Source: Hyposmocoma kahamanoa
Lineage: Eukaryota > Arthropoda > Insecta > Lepidoptera > Cosmopterigidae
DNA: 64,000 nucleotides
Direction of reading: 5' to 3'
Assembly: GCF_003589595.1 (NCBI RefSeq)
Contig: NW_020654684.1
Span: 3,795,930 to 3,859,929 of the forward strand
Below, in pieces: positions 49,718 to 60,000 of the stretch. Position 1 is the first letter of the stretch, and each line of letters begins with the position of its first letter. A program made the translations under genes and the position numbers. The notes beneath the pieces are model-generated. The model searched no databases and was not told where the DNA came from. It worked only from the letters and a program-made list of their open reading frames with translations.

Positions 49718-49912
49718 AACGCACACACTCAACCGTAGCCCCGCACTAGGGAAACTCTGTATTGCGGGTGCCATGGACACACGACGAATTGCACCCGAAC
49801 TCACGAGAGAAATAAATGTAGGTCATACAAATATTTCACCCGGCCCGGGAATCGAACCTGGGATCTCTGCGCAGCAGTCCGGCATGGTAACCATTCGGCC
49901 ACGGAGGCAGTT
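49718..49912 (-). mobile_element. tRNA-headed SINE, family A, slightly shortened
   Basis: The complement of the family A tail (AACGCACACACTCAACCGTA), body and head (GGTAACCATTCGGCCACGGAG) is present. A short part of the body near CACGACGAATTGCACC is deleted. Box B is intact. Confidence 0.82.
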
Positions 49913-51014
49913 AAAGACTAAACAGACAAATGAGACAAATGGTATGTTAGTACATAACGTTCTGATTCTTTCTTTTATTCATAATCCTTAGTTTTTGCCC
50001 CAAGCAGGCTGTCAGCTGCCCTCAGTCACTGCTCGCGATGATGACTTCAGGCACGCAACACGCCCGGTGAACTACATACTTATGTACGATCTGGCTTACC
50101 TGGGCTTACCAATACCAAGGTAGTATTAAGAAAATTATACTTATTTACAATAGGTATAGCGTAGTCGATAGAAACCAGATGTGACCTTGTGTGTATAAAT
50201 CAAGCACCACAACATACCATCTTACTTACGCGACAATTTTGGTGACAAGATCGACGGCGACACAAGCTAGCTGTAGCACATTGCAGTTGAACGTAACGTT
50301 CCAAAAGGAAACAGAAAATGCGTTTTTACATAACGGGAGTGTTCACATAATGAACGCGTGTTGCATGGAGTTACCGCCGATCGTGCACGCCCCACGACCT
50401 TCGCCGCCTTGCACTGCCAGCCCCCATCACGCGTGACCTCACTCCGCCATCTTGTCAATATGCAAAAACTACTCAAATGAGCCTAACGCATGCTTTTTTA
50501 TGATAATTAGCTTGGAAGTTTGTTTATTTTGTCTATTATTTGTCTTTTTTGTTAGCGCCTGTAACAAATAGTATCAACTGTCGTATTCTGTATAATTTCA
50601 ATATTGCTCTAATTCATACGTCGGCGTTTAACAAACAACAGTAACTAGAGTTCTGCCATAGACAGAGTTATACCAGCGCAGTCAAAGCACAGCGGTCAAA
50701 ATGATCAATAAACTATGTTTCACGATACATAAAGTAATTTTGCCCATTTTAATACTCATTAGTTTACTTTTTATCATCAAAGTTATTTATATTAATTATT
50801 GATCTGATTCAGAATACTATTTTAGCTTTAGTCGGCAAAATTACGTTACAAATTAGAGAAACAGCGTTGTACAAATTAATTTTTTAAACACCCCAAACTA
50901 AAACTGTTATTTAAGTATATTACCACGCATTAAAATACGATAATTGAAATCTACAAACTATTTAGAGTTCATTTCATTCAGTAAATAAATATAATATTAT
51001 TATAATTATAAATA
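49913..51014. other. No gene recognised
   Basis: AT-rich, with a small GC-rich patch at 50370-50450. Nothing is recognised. Confidence 0.55.
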
Positions 51015-51119
51015 TATAGCATCTGCCAAGGTAAGCTAGAAGACATCGGTTCGAATCCGGCCGAATCGAAGGAATTTTTCCTGAGTGTTCAATCTTTGTA
51101 TTAATAATTATAACAAACT
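51015..51119 (+). mobile_element. SINE, family B (tRNA-like head), copy 1
   Basis: It has a tRNA-like box B (CGGTTCGAATCCGGCCGAAT), then the body AAGGAATTTTTCCTGAGTGT and tail ATTAATAATTATAACAAACT. The box A half (TATAGCATCTGCC) is shortened. Confidence 0.7.
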
Positions 51120-51165
51120 CGCTATTCACTGTATTTTAAATTTTTATTGAATTGATATTCAAGTA

Positions 51166-51280
51166 TTTAGTTGGTATATCGTCTAGCACAGTAAGCAAGA
51201 AGATATCGGTTCGAATCCGGCCGGATCGAAGGAATTTTTCCTGAGTGTTCAATCTTTGTATTAATAATTATAACAAACTA
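51166..51280 (+). mobile_element. SINE, family B, copy 2
   Basis: The head TTTAGTTGGTATATCGTCTA (box A-like) and CGGTTCGAATCCGGCCGGAT (box B) are followed by the same body and tail as copy 1. Short inverted sequences (51131-51157 and 51304-51330) flank it. Confidence 0.72.
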
Positions 51281-51336
51281 GTAGAACAATTTCACAAATA
51301 ATAATTGTATTCAATAAAAATTTAAAATATAATATT

Positions 51337-52375
51337 ATTTTCACCATTAAGTCGATGAAGTCTGACGGAAAAAGTTTGTGATGTGATGAGAATGAGAATT
51401 ACCTATCAGTAGTCCGAAATGACATTTTCCAGAAATAACGTTTGGTCGAAATTTCATAACCTCGAAAGTAATTTTGAGAGGAAAATGTTTTTTCTTTTAA
51501 ACTTAACTTAACCTAACCTAACCGAACCTAATTGTGTATTTGCGATAAACATTCAACATATCCTGAAAGAATCACTGTTTCGTTATAATTCGGTTTTCGG
51601 TGTAATAAAAATTCGAACAAACGTTATTTTGGACAAAAAAACTTTGTGATAGTTTACCGAGAAGGAGACACGTAAGTATAGAGTCGATCAACTCATGCAC
51701 TCAAGAAATGTTCTGACGATACTTTAAAATATTACATGAATGATTTTTTAAAATACTTATACTATTATAAGCTAAATTGTGTATTTTGGTGGAATTTTTA
51801 TCAATCTCTTTGATCCTGACCGAATGCCATTAGGCATACTGAGCTGAGTTAGCGCCCTTTCACTGCTATAACAAAAATCTTTTATTTTTCATTTTGTTTT
51901 CAATCTGTATTAAAATTGGGTGTCATATTGTTATTAATGATAAGTGTTTCTATCTATCAATGATCCATATCAATAGTACACTATTATCTATAAAAAATTA
52001 AACTGACAAAAGGGGGCGCCACACCTATTCGCCTATTCGCGGGGCGGACTCTATTAGACTATTGCAACTATTGGTACTTGCAACTATTGGTACAGGTACC
52101 TGTACATTTATAATTTAGTGTTGATTTCAGTTGAAGTGTTGAAGTCAGAGTATAATATAATATCCACAAATTTCGGGAGAGCAAAGTTCATATTCCCCAC
52201 AAATGCCCCGCATGAAAAATATAATTGAATACTATTTATTTATTCTCCGTATTTATTATATTATATTATTATGGCTATAAATCCATCGCTTAAACATATA
52301 TCAAAGAGAAATTCAAAATATCACCACCTATATTAAGTTATGCTAATGTTAGAAATTATACATACATAAGCTTAA
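51337..52375. other. No gene recognised
   Basis: AT-rich, with the short CCTAA array at 51510. Nothing else is recognised. Confidence 0.55.
51510..51532. repeat. Short CCTAA array (insect telomere-type units)
   Basis: AACCTAACCTAACCGAACCT carries four units, one with a substitution. The insect telomere repeat is TTAGG. The array is too short to imply a former telomere. Confidence 0.5.
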
Positions 52376-53760
52376 GCCCTTAGTCCCACGGAAGGGTTAG
52401 GCAAAGACCACGGAACGCCACTTTGCTCTATCCTGACACAACTCTCGAGCCCCACACACATCAACTACACTTTTCGTACAACTTCTTTTATTTTGTCACT
52501 TCGCATCCCAGCCTTTTTGAGGACATCACTGATCTGTTCAATGTAAGTCCTTCTCAGACGTCCTCTTAATACCCTTCCATCCACATTCGCATCATAAATC
52601 TGTTTGGTAATTCTTCTTACATCCATCCGCTCTACATGCCCCAACCACCTTAACATTCCTTTCTCTATTCTAGTCACTACATCCTTTTTCAAGCCACATG
52701 TTTCACATATTATTGTATTCTTCACTATACCACTCAACGTTATTCCACAAATTTTCTTCAAAGATCTCATCTCCACTGCATTAATTCTACTTTCATGCTT
52801 CTTCTGAAATATCCAACTCCCACTACCAAACGTCCGTGTAGGAACCAGCAAAGGATTGTGTATGGACATGCGTGCTTTTTGGGATAAGATGTTGCTCCCC
52901 ATTAAACCATTTATGGCTCCATTTACTAGATTTAAGAGACAAGGTAATGCTGCGTAGCCTCTGTCTGACACCCTTAGAGATGCCAAACCAATAAGAAAAT
53001 GCGCCGTCAACTCTGAAACACGCACTGGATTTCTCATACAGTAATTTCAGTGCGCGTATCAAGCGGCTCCCCACTCCAAATTCGGACAACAACCTCCACA
53101 GTACATCCCTCTCCACTCGATCATAAGCCTTGTCTAGATCCACAAATGCACAAAACACTTTTTGGTGCATTGCCAGGTACTTCTCCGTAATGCACCTTAT
53201 AGACTTAATCTACACATCCCATTCCCTTCCTAAATCCCGTTTGTATAACCCATATTTTCTCATTCGTCTCTTTCACAACTCTCTCTATAAGAATCTTTGC
53301 ATACAATTTGCCCACAATTCTAAGTAAACTGTTACCGCAGTAATTTTTGACTTCCTGGTGTAATCCTTTTCCTTTATAAAGTGGTACAGTAACGGCATTG
53401 CGCCAGTCTGTTGACACTGTACCACTAGTCCAACATTTGTTGAAAAACATACACAACCAAGAAGCCACCAGCTCTTTACCAGCCCTTAGCATTTCACCAC
53501 TTACCCTGTCATACCCTGATGCTTTTCCTCTTTTTTAACCTTTTATAGCTTTTACAACTTCATCCATACTAATCTCTCCTTCCTGACTCCCTGTGTCCGG
53601 TTCCTGAATCATCTGCGGCGGAAACTGAGGCACGGGTTCATTACAGTTCCTCAAAACAACCTTTCCATCTCATTTTCACACTTGCCTCATCTGTCACTAA
53701 CTCGCCAACTTCATCTCTCACGACATTAATTCTAATCTTTTGCGACCCTCTCCGGGCTAC
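52376..53760 (-). pseudogene. Internally deleted LINE, RTE-like reverse transcriptase and C-terminus
   Basis: Reading on the minus strand, 53492-53205 encodes WRNAVTVPLYKGKG and ERVVKETNEKIWVIQTGFRK. Next, 53170-52823 encodes CAFVDLDKAYDRVERDVLW and ISKGVRQ. A jump then removes the region that should hold the ADD motif, and 52880-52465 continues with NAVEMRSLKKICG, MLRWLGHVERM and TKQIYDANV. The order matches a common insect LINE family, but the catalytic motif C is absent and the pieces are in different frames. Upstream sequence to about 53760 continues the same element in degraded form. The insertion probably entered 5'-truncated. Confidence 0.82.
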
Positions 53761-53804
53761 CCGGACCTGTTTCCAAAATAACTATTGGTTGGCCCGGAAA
53801 TTAT

Positions 53805-56313
53805 TGTTAGAAATAATCAATGAGTTAAATTAACTTTAGACCTAAAATTATTTATATAAACTTTATTTTATTTAAACATGACGAGTATTAAGTTGAGGTA
53901 TAAAAGTTCCAACTGATCGGCTTTGTTTAGCAATACCTGAGTTTTTCTTCATATCGGGGTCCGGCCTAAACGGGAGGAAGGTCGCGCACTCAATACGTCC
54001 CTATGGAAATAGTAGGTAGTAATTTTACAATTCAGGACAAAGTGTTTCAAATCCTACCGATCAAATGTTTAAGAAAATTGCGTGCTGAAATTCTACATAA
54101 ATGTTGCTATTTACTTAGGTAAGTGAGAGGAAATGCGATTTGGAACAATATATCATTATCGTTAATAAATAAATAAATAGTGTTTTTATCACTAATCATC
54201 AAACTAGCGATGCAACAGCAATCGACAGTTTAAAAAAAGTGGTAAAAAAATGTTACAATTCCCGCATTTTCCCCACATAGCTGCGCAACAAAACAATCCT
54301 CTCAAAATCGCCAATCGAGTTGTAATCCCCCGCAATTCGGGGAAATCCCTGCAAATTAGCAACACTGCCTCGAGAAGTATTGAAGGTGCTAGGAAATTTG
54401 AAATACGTACGTCATTCTGTTATGCGCGTTCATTCTGTACCTAATCAGGGCAACTTATTTCCATCCTTTAAGAGCGGATCCATCAACCGCCGCATTGAAT
54501 CTATAAAGTAAAACGCGCTGTGATTGGCTGAAATGGACTATACCATTTTTATTTTTTACCCAATCATGGACATTAACAAGTTTGCGCATTACTCCCGTTT
54601 TTCAGAGGAATTCTCGAAGAATCTATACTTTCTGCAACTAATTGAAATTACCACCTTGAAGTAATAGACGAAACAAATGAAATGACATTCATGGTTAAAA
54701 ATAGTTAGTTTTGGACAGAGGCGGTATTGTTTCTATACACTTGAAAGTTGAAATAATGTTATTCCCATGTAAAATTCAAAACTTTGAACATTTACAATTC
54801 GCAACAGTTATGGTTTGGAGCCGAACTACCATGGTATTTTTTTGTGTGAAGTAATATGGTTTGTATTTTGTCATCCACACATGTTTGTCATGTCACAGTG
54901 CCTCATCTTAATAAATAATTTCATTTGACACACTCGCAGGCAATCCACTGGGTATCTTTTGTGTATGCCTGTCACATATGGAGCGAAGCTATAAAAAGGC
55001 AAGGCGAAGCTCTTGCAGTGTCTTTGGACATTTCTAAAGCCTTTCACAGGGTCTGGCACGCAAGCCTTTTAAGTAAGCTTCCAAGTTATGTGCTTCCCAC
55101 TGACCTTCGCAATTGCATCTCGGATTTCTTGAATGAACGTTCCATTCAAGTGGCCTTAGAAAGCTACTCTTCCGCACATCGGGCGATAGATAGAGTACCT
55201 CAAGGTTCCGTACTGTCTACAATACTCTTTCTGCTGAGTATCATTGATATGTGAGTGCCAGGTACCTATGCGTATGCTGATGACAGCACAGTTGTAGATA
55301 GGTATTTGACCAATGCCAGGGTCAGTGGAGAGGAAATCCAATCTTGTCGAGAGTCTATGGTTAGCAGTTTGGATTTGACACTCAACGCAGTCTCCGATTG
55401 GGGCGATGCCAATATTGTTAAATTTAATGCTACCAAAACGCAGGCAAAATCAAAATCAAAATGCAGCCTGAAAGCTTGGCATCCTTTCCAGGGCGAGGCG
55501 CTACTTTACACCGTGACAGTTGCAATATCAACCACAAGTCCGGTCGTGTATGGTGTACTGCTGCCAACTTTGGGATGGCTCTGCTACATACCATGGCCAC
55601 CTTGGATTCAACTGACAAGCATGTCAAGAGGCTTATAACAGTAATACTAACACGTCGAGTATTATAACCATACTCGATGTATATTAATAACATAACAACT
55701 CCACCGATGTCTGATTTTAATCAACGAAACGAACGATATTGTGATAGTGAAGTAGCAGTGCATTTTGTTTGACCATGGTCATGAAATAAATTTTAAAAAA
55801 TGTGTAATGACTACGCAGCATGGTCTCTGACCTTCGCCTGTTTCAAACGGAGCGAAGGAAAAAAAATGTCATTTTGATTTTGACGTATTTAAACTTATGT
55901 TGTAGGCGTTGCCAATTTGCGGGGAATTCCCCAAATTTAGGGGATTCTAATATTTCATCATTTTGTTTAATCTATAGATTGCTGATGCATCGCTAGTTTG
56001 ATCGTTACTGTTAGAAACACTGCTATATTTATGTATTTTTCAACATCGTACATCCCTCACATGAGTAACAAGAAGCTTAAATATAATTATTATTAGAGCA
56101 CTTGGTTTCGAATTGTAAGATTGCCAGTCGGTGCGTGTTGTGTTCGTGATCCTCTCTCCCGCTTAGGCCGGTCCCTGGTATGAAGAAAAGCGAAATCAGC
56201 TATTGATGAACAAAGCCAAGCCGTTCTTACTTCCACACTACAACTTACCACTCGTCAACTTTAAATATTAAATACAGGTCGAAACTTAATTTACTCATTG
56301 ATTATTTCTAACA
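53805..56313. mobile_element. 2.5-kb structure with long imperfect inverted arms
   Basis: The ends read TGTTAGAAATAATCAATGAG on the left and its complement on the right. The arms (53805-54367 and 55905-56313) stay alignable for about 400-560 bases, including shared GGCCTAA(A/G)CGGGA and TTTCTTCAT blocks and an inner patch around GCAAATTAGCAAC. The left arm has extra sequence. No clear target duplication is visible. It could be a long-terminal-inverted-repeat DNA element, or two opposed LTRs, since each arm starts with TG and the left arm has a TATAAAA at about 53961. The core holds a LINE fragment and no recognised transposase. Confidence 0.6.
54925..55670 (+). pseudogene. LINE reverse transcriptase fragment, jockey-like, inside an inverted repeat
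   Basis: The frame from 54925 encodes LAVSLDISKAFHRVWH (motif A) and VPQGSVLSTILF (motif B). After one stop at 55252 the same frame continues with GTYAYADDSTVVD (motif C, at 55273). The thumb region then runs to KFNATKTQA, where the order breaks. A later piece in another frame reads TLDSTDKHVKRLI, so part of the C-terminal region is missing. Neither a 5' end nor a normal 3' tail is seen. It lies between two inverted arms (53805-54367 and 55905-56313). Confidence 0.8.
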
Positions 56314-56360
56314 TTAACATAGCGAGCGTCATCAAATGCGCAACGAATCAATAAGTCAAA

Positions 56361-56503
56361 ATACTCGACTTGAGTATTGCAGTGAGCACTCGAAATCACA
56401 CTCAAGTCCTTACTATTAGGGTCGTATTTCCAGTGCTTGAAATCATACTCAAATCTGCTCAAATCCTGACTTGAGCATTGAGTACAGTTCTGGATTACGA
56501 CCC
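56361..56503. mobile_element. Truncated second copy of the GGGTCGTATTTC MITE
   Basis: Blocks ACTCAAGTCCTTAC, TTAGGGTCGTATTTCCAGTG and TGACTTGAGCATTGAGTA match the 34.3-kb copy. The right end CGACCC is followed by TTAA. The left end is missing or too diverged to place. Confidence 0.6.
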
Positions 56504-56744
56504 TTAATTTTGTAAGGCAAAGAAAATTGTTCTCTTTTTTTTTAAAGACTGATTAATGTTAAATCTAATTAAAATAAATAAACACTTTAAGTTCATCTAA
56601 TTTTATAATTTGCTTTACATTTTACATTCTGTTTACATTCACATCAAACGTAATAGATGGTTACATTTTGAGTTTCTTAATTCTTTATAATATTTGTAAG
56701 CGATGTGTTTGTAATAAATAAAAAAAACTCGAAACGTGGAGAAT

Positions 56745-56856
56745 TTGCGGGGAATATGAATCTTGCTTTCCCCAAACTTGAGGATTTTAACAGTCATTTT
56801 TGGATTTTTGGGGATTTTGAACAATTGGCATTGGCAACGCTGAGTAGTATTGTGAT
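56745..56856. repeat. Third copy of the inner part of the 2.5-kb inverted-repeat element
   Basis: AATTTGCGGGGAATATGAAT, TTTCCCCAAACTTGAGGATT and GGCATTGGCAACGCTGAG resemble the patch at 55905-55960 and its inverse at 54250-54367. It ends about 30 bases before the presumed eIF2D start site. Confidence 0.5.
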
Positions 56857-56971
56857 TGTGACAAGAAAGCTTTCTTCGTGTTCTTCAGTGCCAAAGCACG
56901 ATGCGAATACGATAAAAAGATTGGAAAATATCTACATAGCTCTGAAAACTATCTAAAGCAAATATTTAACT

Positions 56972-57027
56972 ATGTTTGCCAAACCTTATAAGTTGAAATC
57001 CATCAATACCCTTAAAAATTGTGATAA
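56972..57027 (+). CDS. eIF2D: eIF2D coding exon 1
   Basis: The ATG at 56972 opens MFAKPYKLKS, the conserved N-terminus of the family. The exon ends in GATAA before a GTGTGT donor, leaving two bases of a Lys codon that exon 2 completes. Reading through the intron soon reaches a stop, which supports splicing here. Confidence 0.88.
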
Positions 57028-60000
57028 GTGTGTTATTTGTCCATTACCAATTTCATTTGTGGTTACTCTGTGTTTATTGAGTTGAAATTGTTAATGTTGT
57101 CTAGGAAGCAACTAGTGAAACGTATGCAAGATGAATTCCCTCCGGCAGACGAGGAGAAGGTGAAGGAGTTGGTACCGGCGAAGTCGAATGCTATATGCAT
57201 GAAATTGGTCTTGCACAATGCCGAGACGGTGAGCGTGTTCGCGGTAAACAGCGTGCCCATCATCATAGACACGCCCGCCGGGCTCATCCCTACCGTATGC
57301 GCGCTCTGGAAGCTACACGATCTGCTGCCTGTTGTCACTCTTTACTCACCTGTATTGCCCAAAGTAAGGTTATTTATTATAATAATGTTATTTGCCTTCG
57401 TAGAGCTTTAGAATAGAAATGTGGTGTTTTAAATATTTATTTTATTATAGACGAACAGCTCTCGTTGATATGTCTGCATTACCACTAAAGTTTATTAGGC
57501 AAAGTGCATTTTTAAACCTTTTCTCATTTCTTGCACAAGAAACAGACTCCTATATGAGATCAGACCACATCATTGTATGTCCTTTGTATACCAAATCATA
57601 AATCACACATTCTTTATTACAATTGGGACAGTTTTTAGTTTTTAATGGTCTCACCACTAAGGATGCCGAAGACCGTGCAAAGTGGAGGAGAAAGAGTAGG
57701 AAAGCGGACCCCGGGCTCCGCAGCAACCCTGCTGAGGACGCAACCGGGACAACGCTAAGATGAGAGAGAGGACAGTTTTTAATTTTTCTCCCAACAGTTC
57801 AAAGCACACAGTGTTTCTAAATCCCGTTAGACCGGATATTTTGAGTAAAACTTAGCAAGTGATGAGTTTTAATATTTCAAGTGCAACAGAAATCTCCCGT
57901 GTGCCAAATTTACATGGTTTTGGAGAAAACTCCTTCAAAGTTCTTAATTTATACTTACAATACAAAATATTATTACCCTAATAGTAATAATAGTATTAAA
58001 TACTTATTACCACAAATTAAAACCCCATTTATGTGGCTTTGCCACTTCTCCAAAATGCAAGTAGAAGTTGAAAAATTAAATATTTCCTTACAATAATTAT
58101 AATTTTTTTATAATTATTTCTCATCAGTAATGACAAAACTAATTTTGAAATACAAGATAACCATGCATACTATAGGAAATGAAACTATTTTTCCGGATTT
58201 AAATCGCGTATATTTGTTTTTTCAAATAAACTGACGTTTCGGGCCCTTTACAGGTCCCATGGTCACGGTTGACTGAGGTGGTACAGTCTTCAACCAGTTA
58301 TGTCTAATATTGATGCAAACCACCCTATTTTTTCACTATAGTTACAATAGTTATTAATTAAATACCTTATTTTTAATTTTACAAAGAAAACATTCCAATT
58401 TACGCTATGTTAAGTTTTACAAATTATTTTATTGAATGAATTTTTATTAAGTTCAATTTATTTTAATTATTAATAGAAATTAGAATAAACTAAAACATAC
58501 AGTAGAATCTTGATAACTCGAATGTCAAGGGAAACCAAAAAAAATTCGAGATAGCAAGTTTTCGACTTAACAAGAATTTCGAGATATGAAGAGTTAACTC
58601 GTCAAATTTCGACATAAAAAGGCACAATTTCATAGAACATTTATTACGACAAATTACATTAGGTAACATAAAATGAGAGTCAAGTACATAATTATAATGA
58701 ATGAACTTACACTTGTATTAATTAGTACTGCAGTCTAAGTCAGGCTTCGTGTAATGTTTTTATGATTTGATCATGATTTCTCGGATTTCTAACTCTGCTA
58801 CTCTGCATATTTGGATAGCGTCTTTAGTGGGATAAACTAGACCATCTTCGTCCTTGTTCTGAACCGTAGAAGCGCCAAGTAAGTGTTTTTCAATCGATTA
58901 ATTGAACGGAATACGCGTAAACACGCGTGTTCCATTCAATTAATCGATTCTAAATATAATAATTTTTGTTTAAGTATTTGTTGATCACGAGTAGTCGTAA
59001 TATTAATTTAGTAGAAAAATACTAGAATAACATAGTTTAGTCCTTTATTTTACTTTAAAAAAAATGCAGACTTTACTGTTTAATCGACTTTAAATATTAA
59101 AATTATTATCCTTCCAGTAAAATGAGCTCGTTATATAATATCTTTTTGTAATAGATCTTATCGAGTAACTTAAATAATGAAAACACACCTCAATATATGA
59201 ACTTGCGACTGTCTAATTTAATTTTACTAGATGGTTTTCTATTGGTAATTGATCAAATTGATGAATGGCAAGACAAATGAAAATGTTGCTACTGACAAAA
59301 TATGGTATTATCTTATTAATCAGAAGAGGTTTACTTAACGATGGCCTTGTGTGAAATTTTTGTTATTTGTTTATTATTTCTCGGATTTCTAACTCTGCTA
59401 CTCTGCATATTTGGATAGCGTCTTAGGTGGGATAAACTAGACCATTCGAAATTTTAGAAATTCGTCACTGAGATTCACACGACCGCGTTTGAATTCTGCA
59501 AACCAGCTATAAATAGTAAAAAGCAGTTTGAAGCCGAGCAAAGCTCCGCTGAGCTGTTAAATTACATTTAAAGTTGTAGAAAATCATACTACGAAAATTT
59601 TCACGAGTTAAATCCATGGTGATGTCCAATGTAAAAACAAGTGACAGTCAGATGAAATAAACTGTTTTCTACAGCCAAAGAGTTCCATTTTCAAATGTTG
59701 TAATTACTTTTTAAGTATTGTTTATGTAAGTGGCCATTTCCGGAAATTTATGGTGCGCCCTGTGTAGCTTTAATGTTTTATGTGTGTATTTTAAAATAGC
59801 CAATACTTTAGGTAGGCAACACTGTAATAATAATAATAGGCCTTATTGCTAATACAATTCAAATATTACAGTATACTTTGTTATTACAAAATACAATTCA
59901 TTATTAAAAAAATATTAAATATATATATATATATATTATAGGTAACATTGACCTACCAACAAATGGACGTCGAATCTAATACAAACATCACGGAAAAAAT

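Noticed and set aside
51510..51532. Interstitial telomere or chromosome fusion point
   Set aside because: Only about four CCTAA-type units occur, one of them mutated. This is easily reached by chance.
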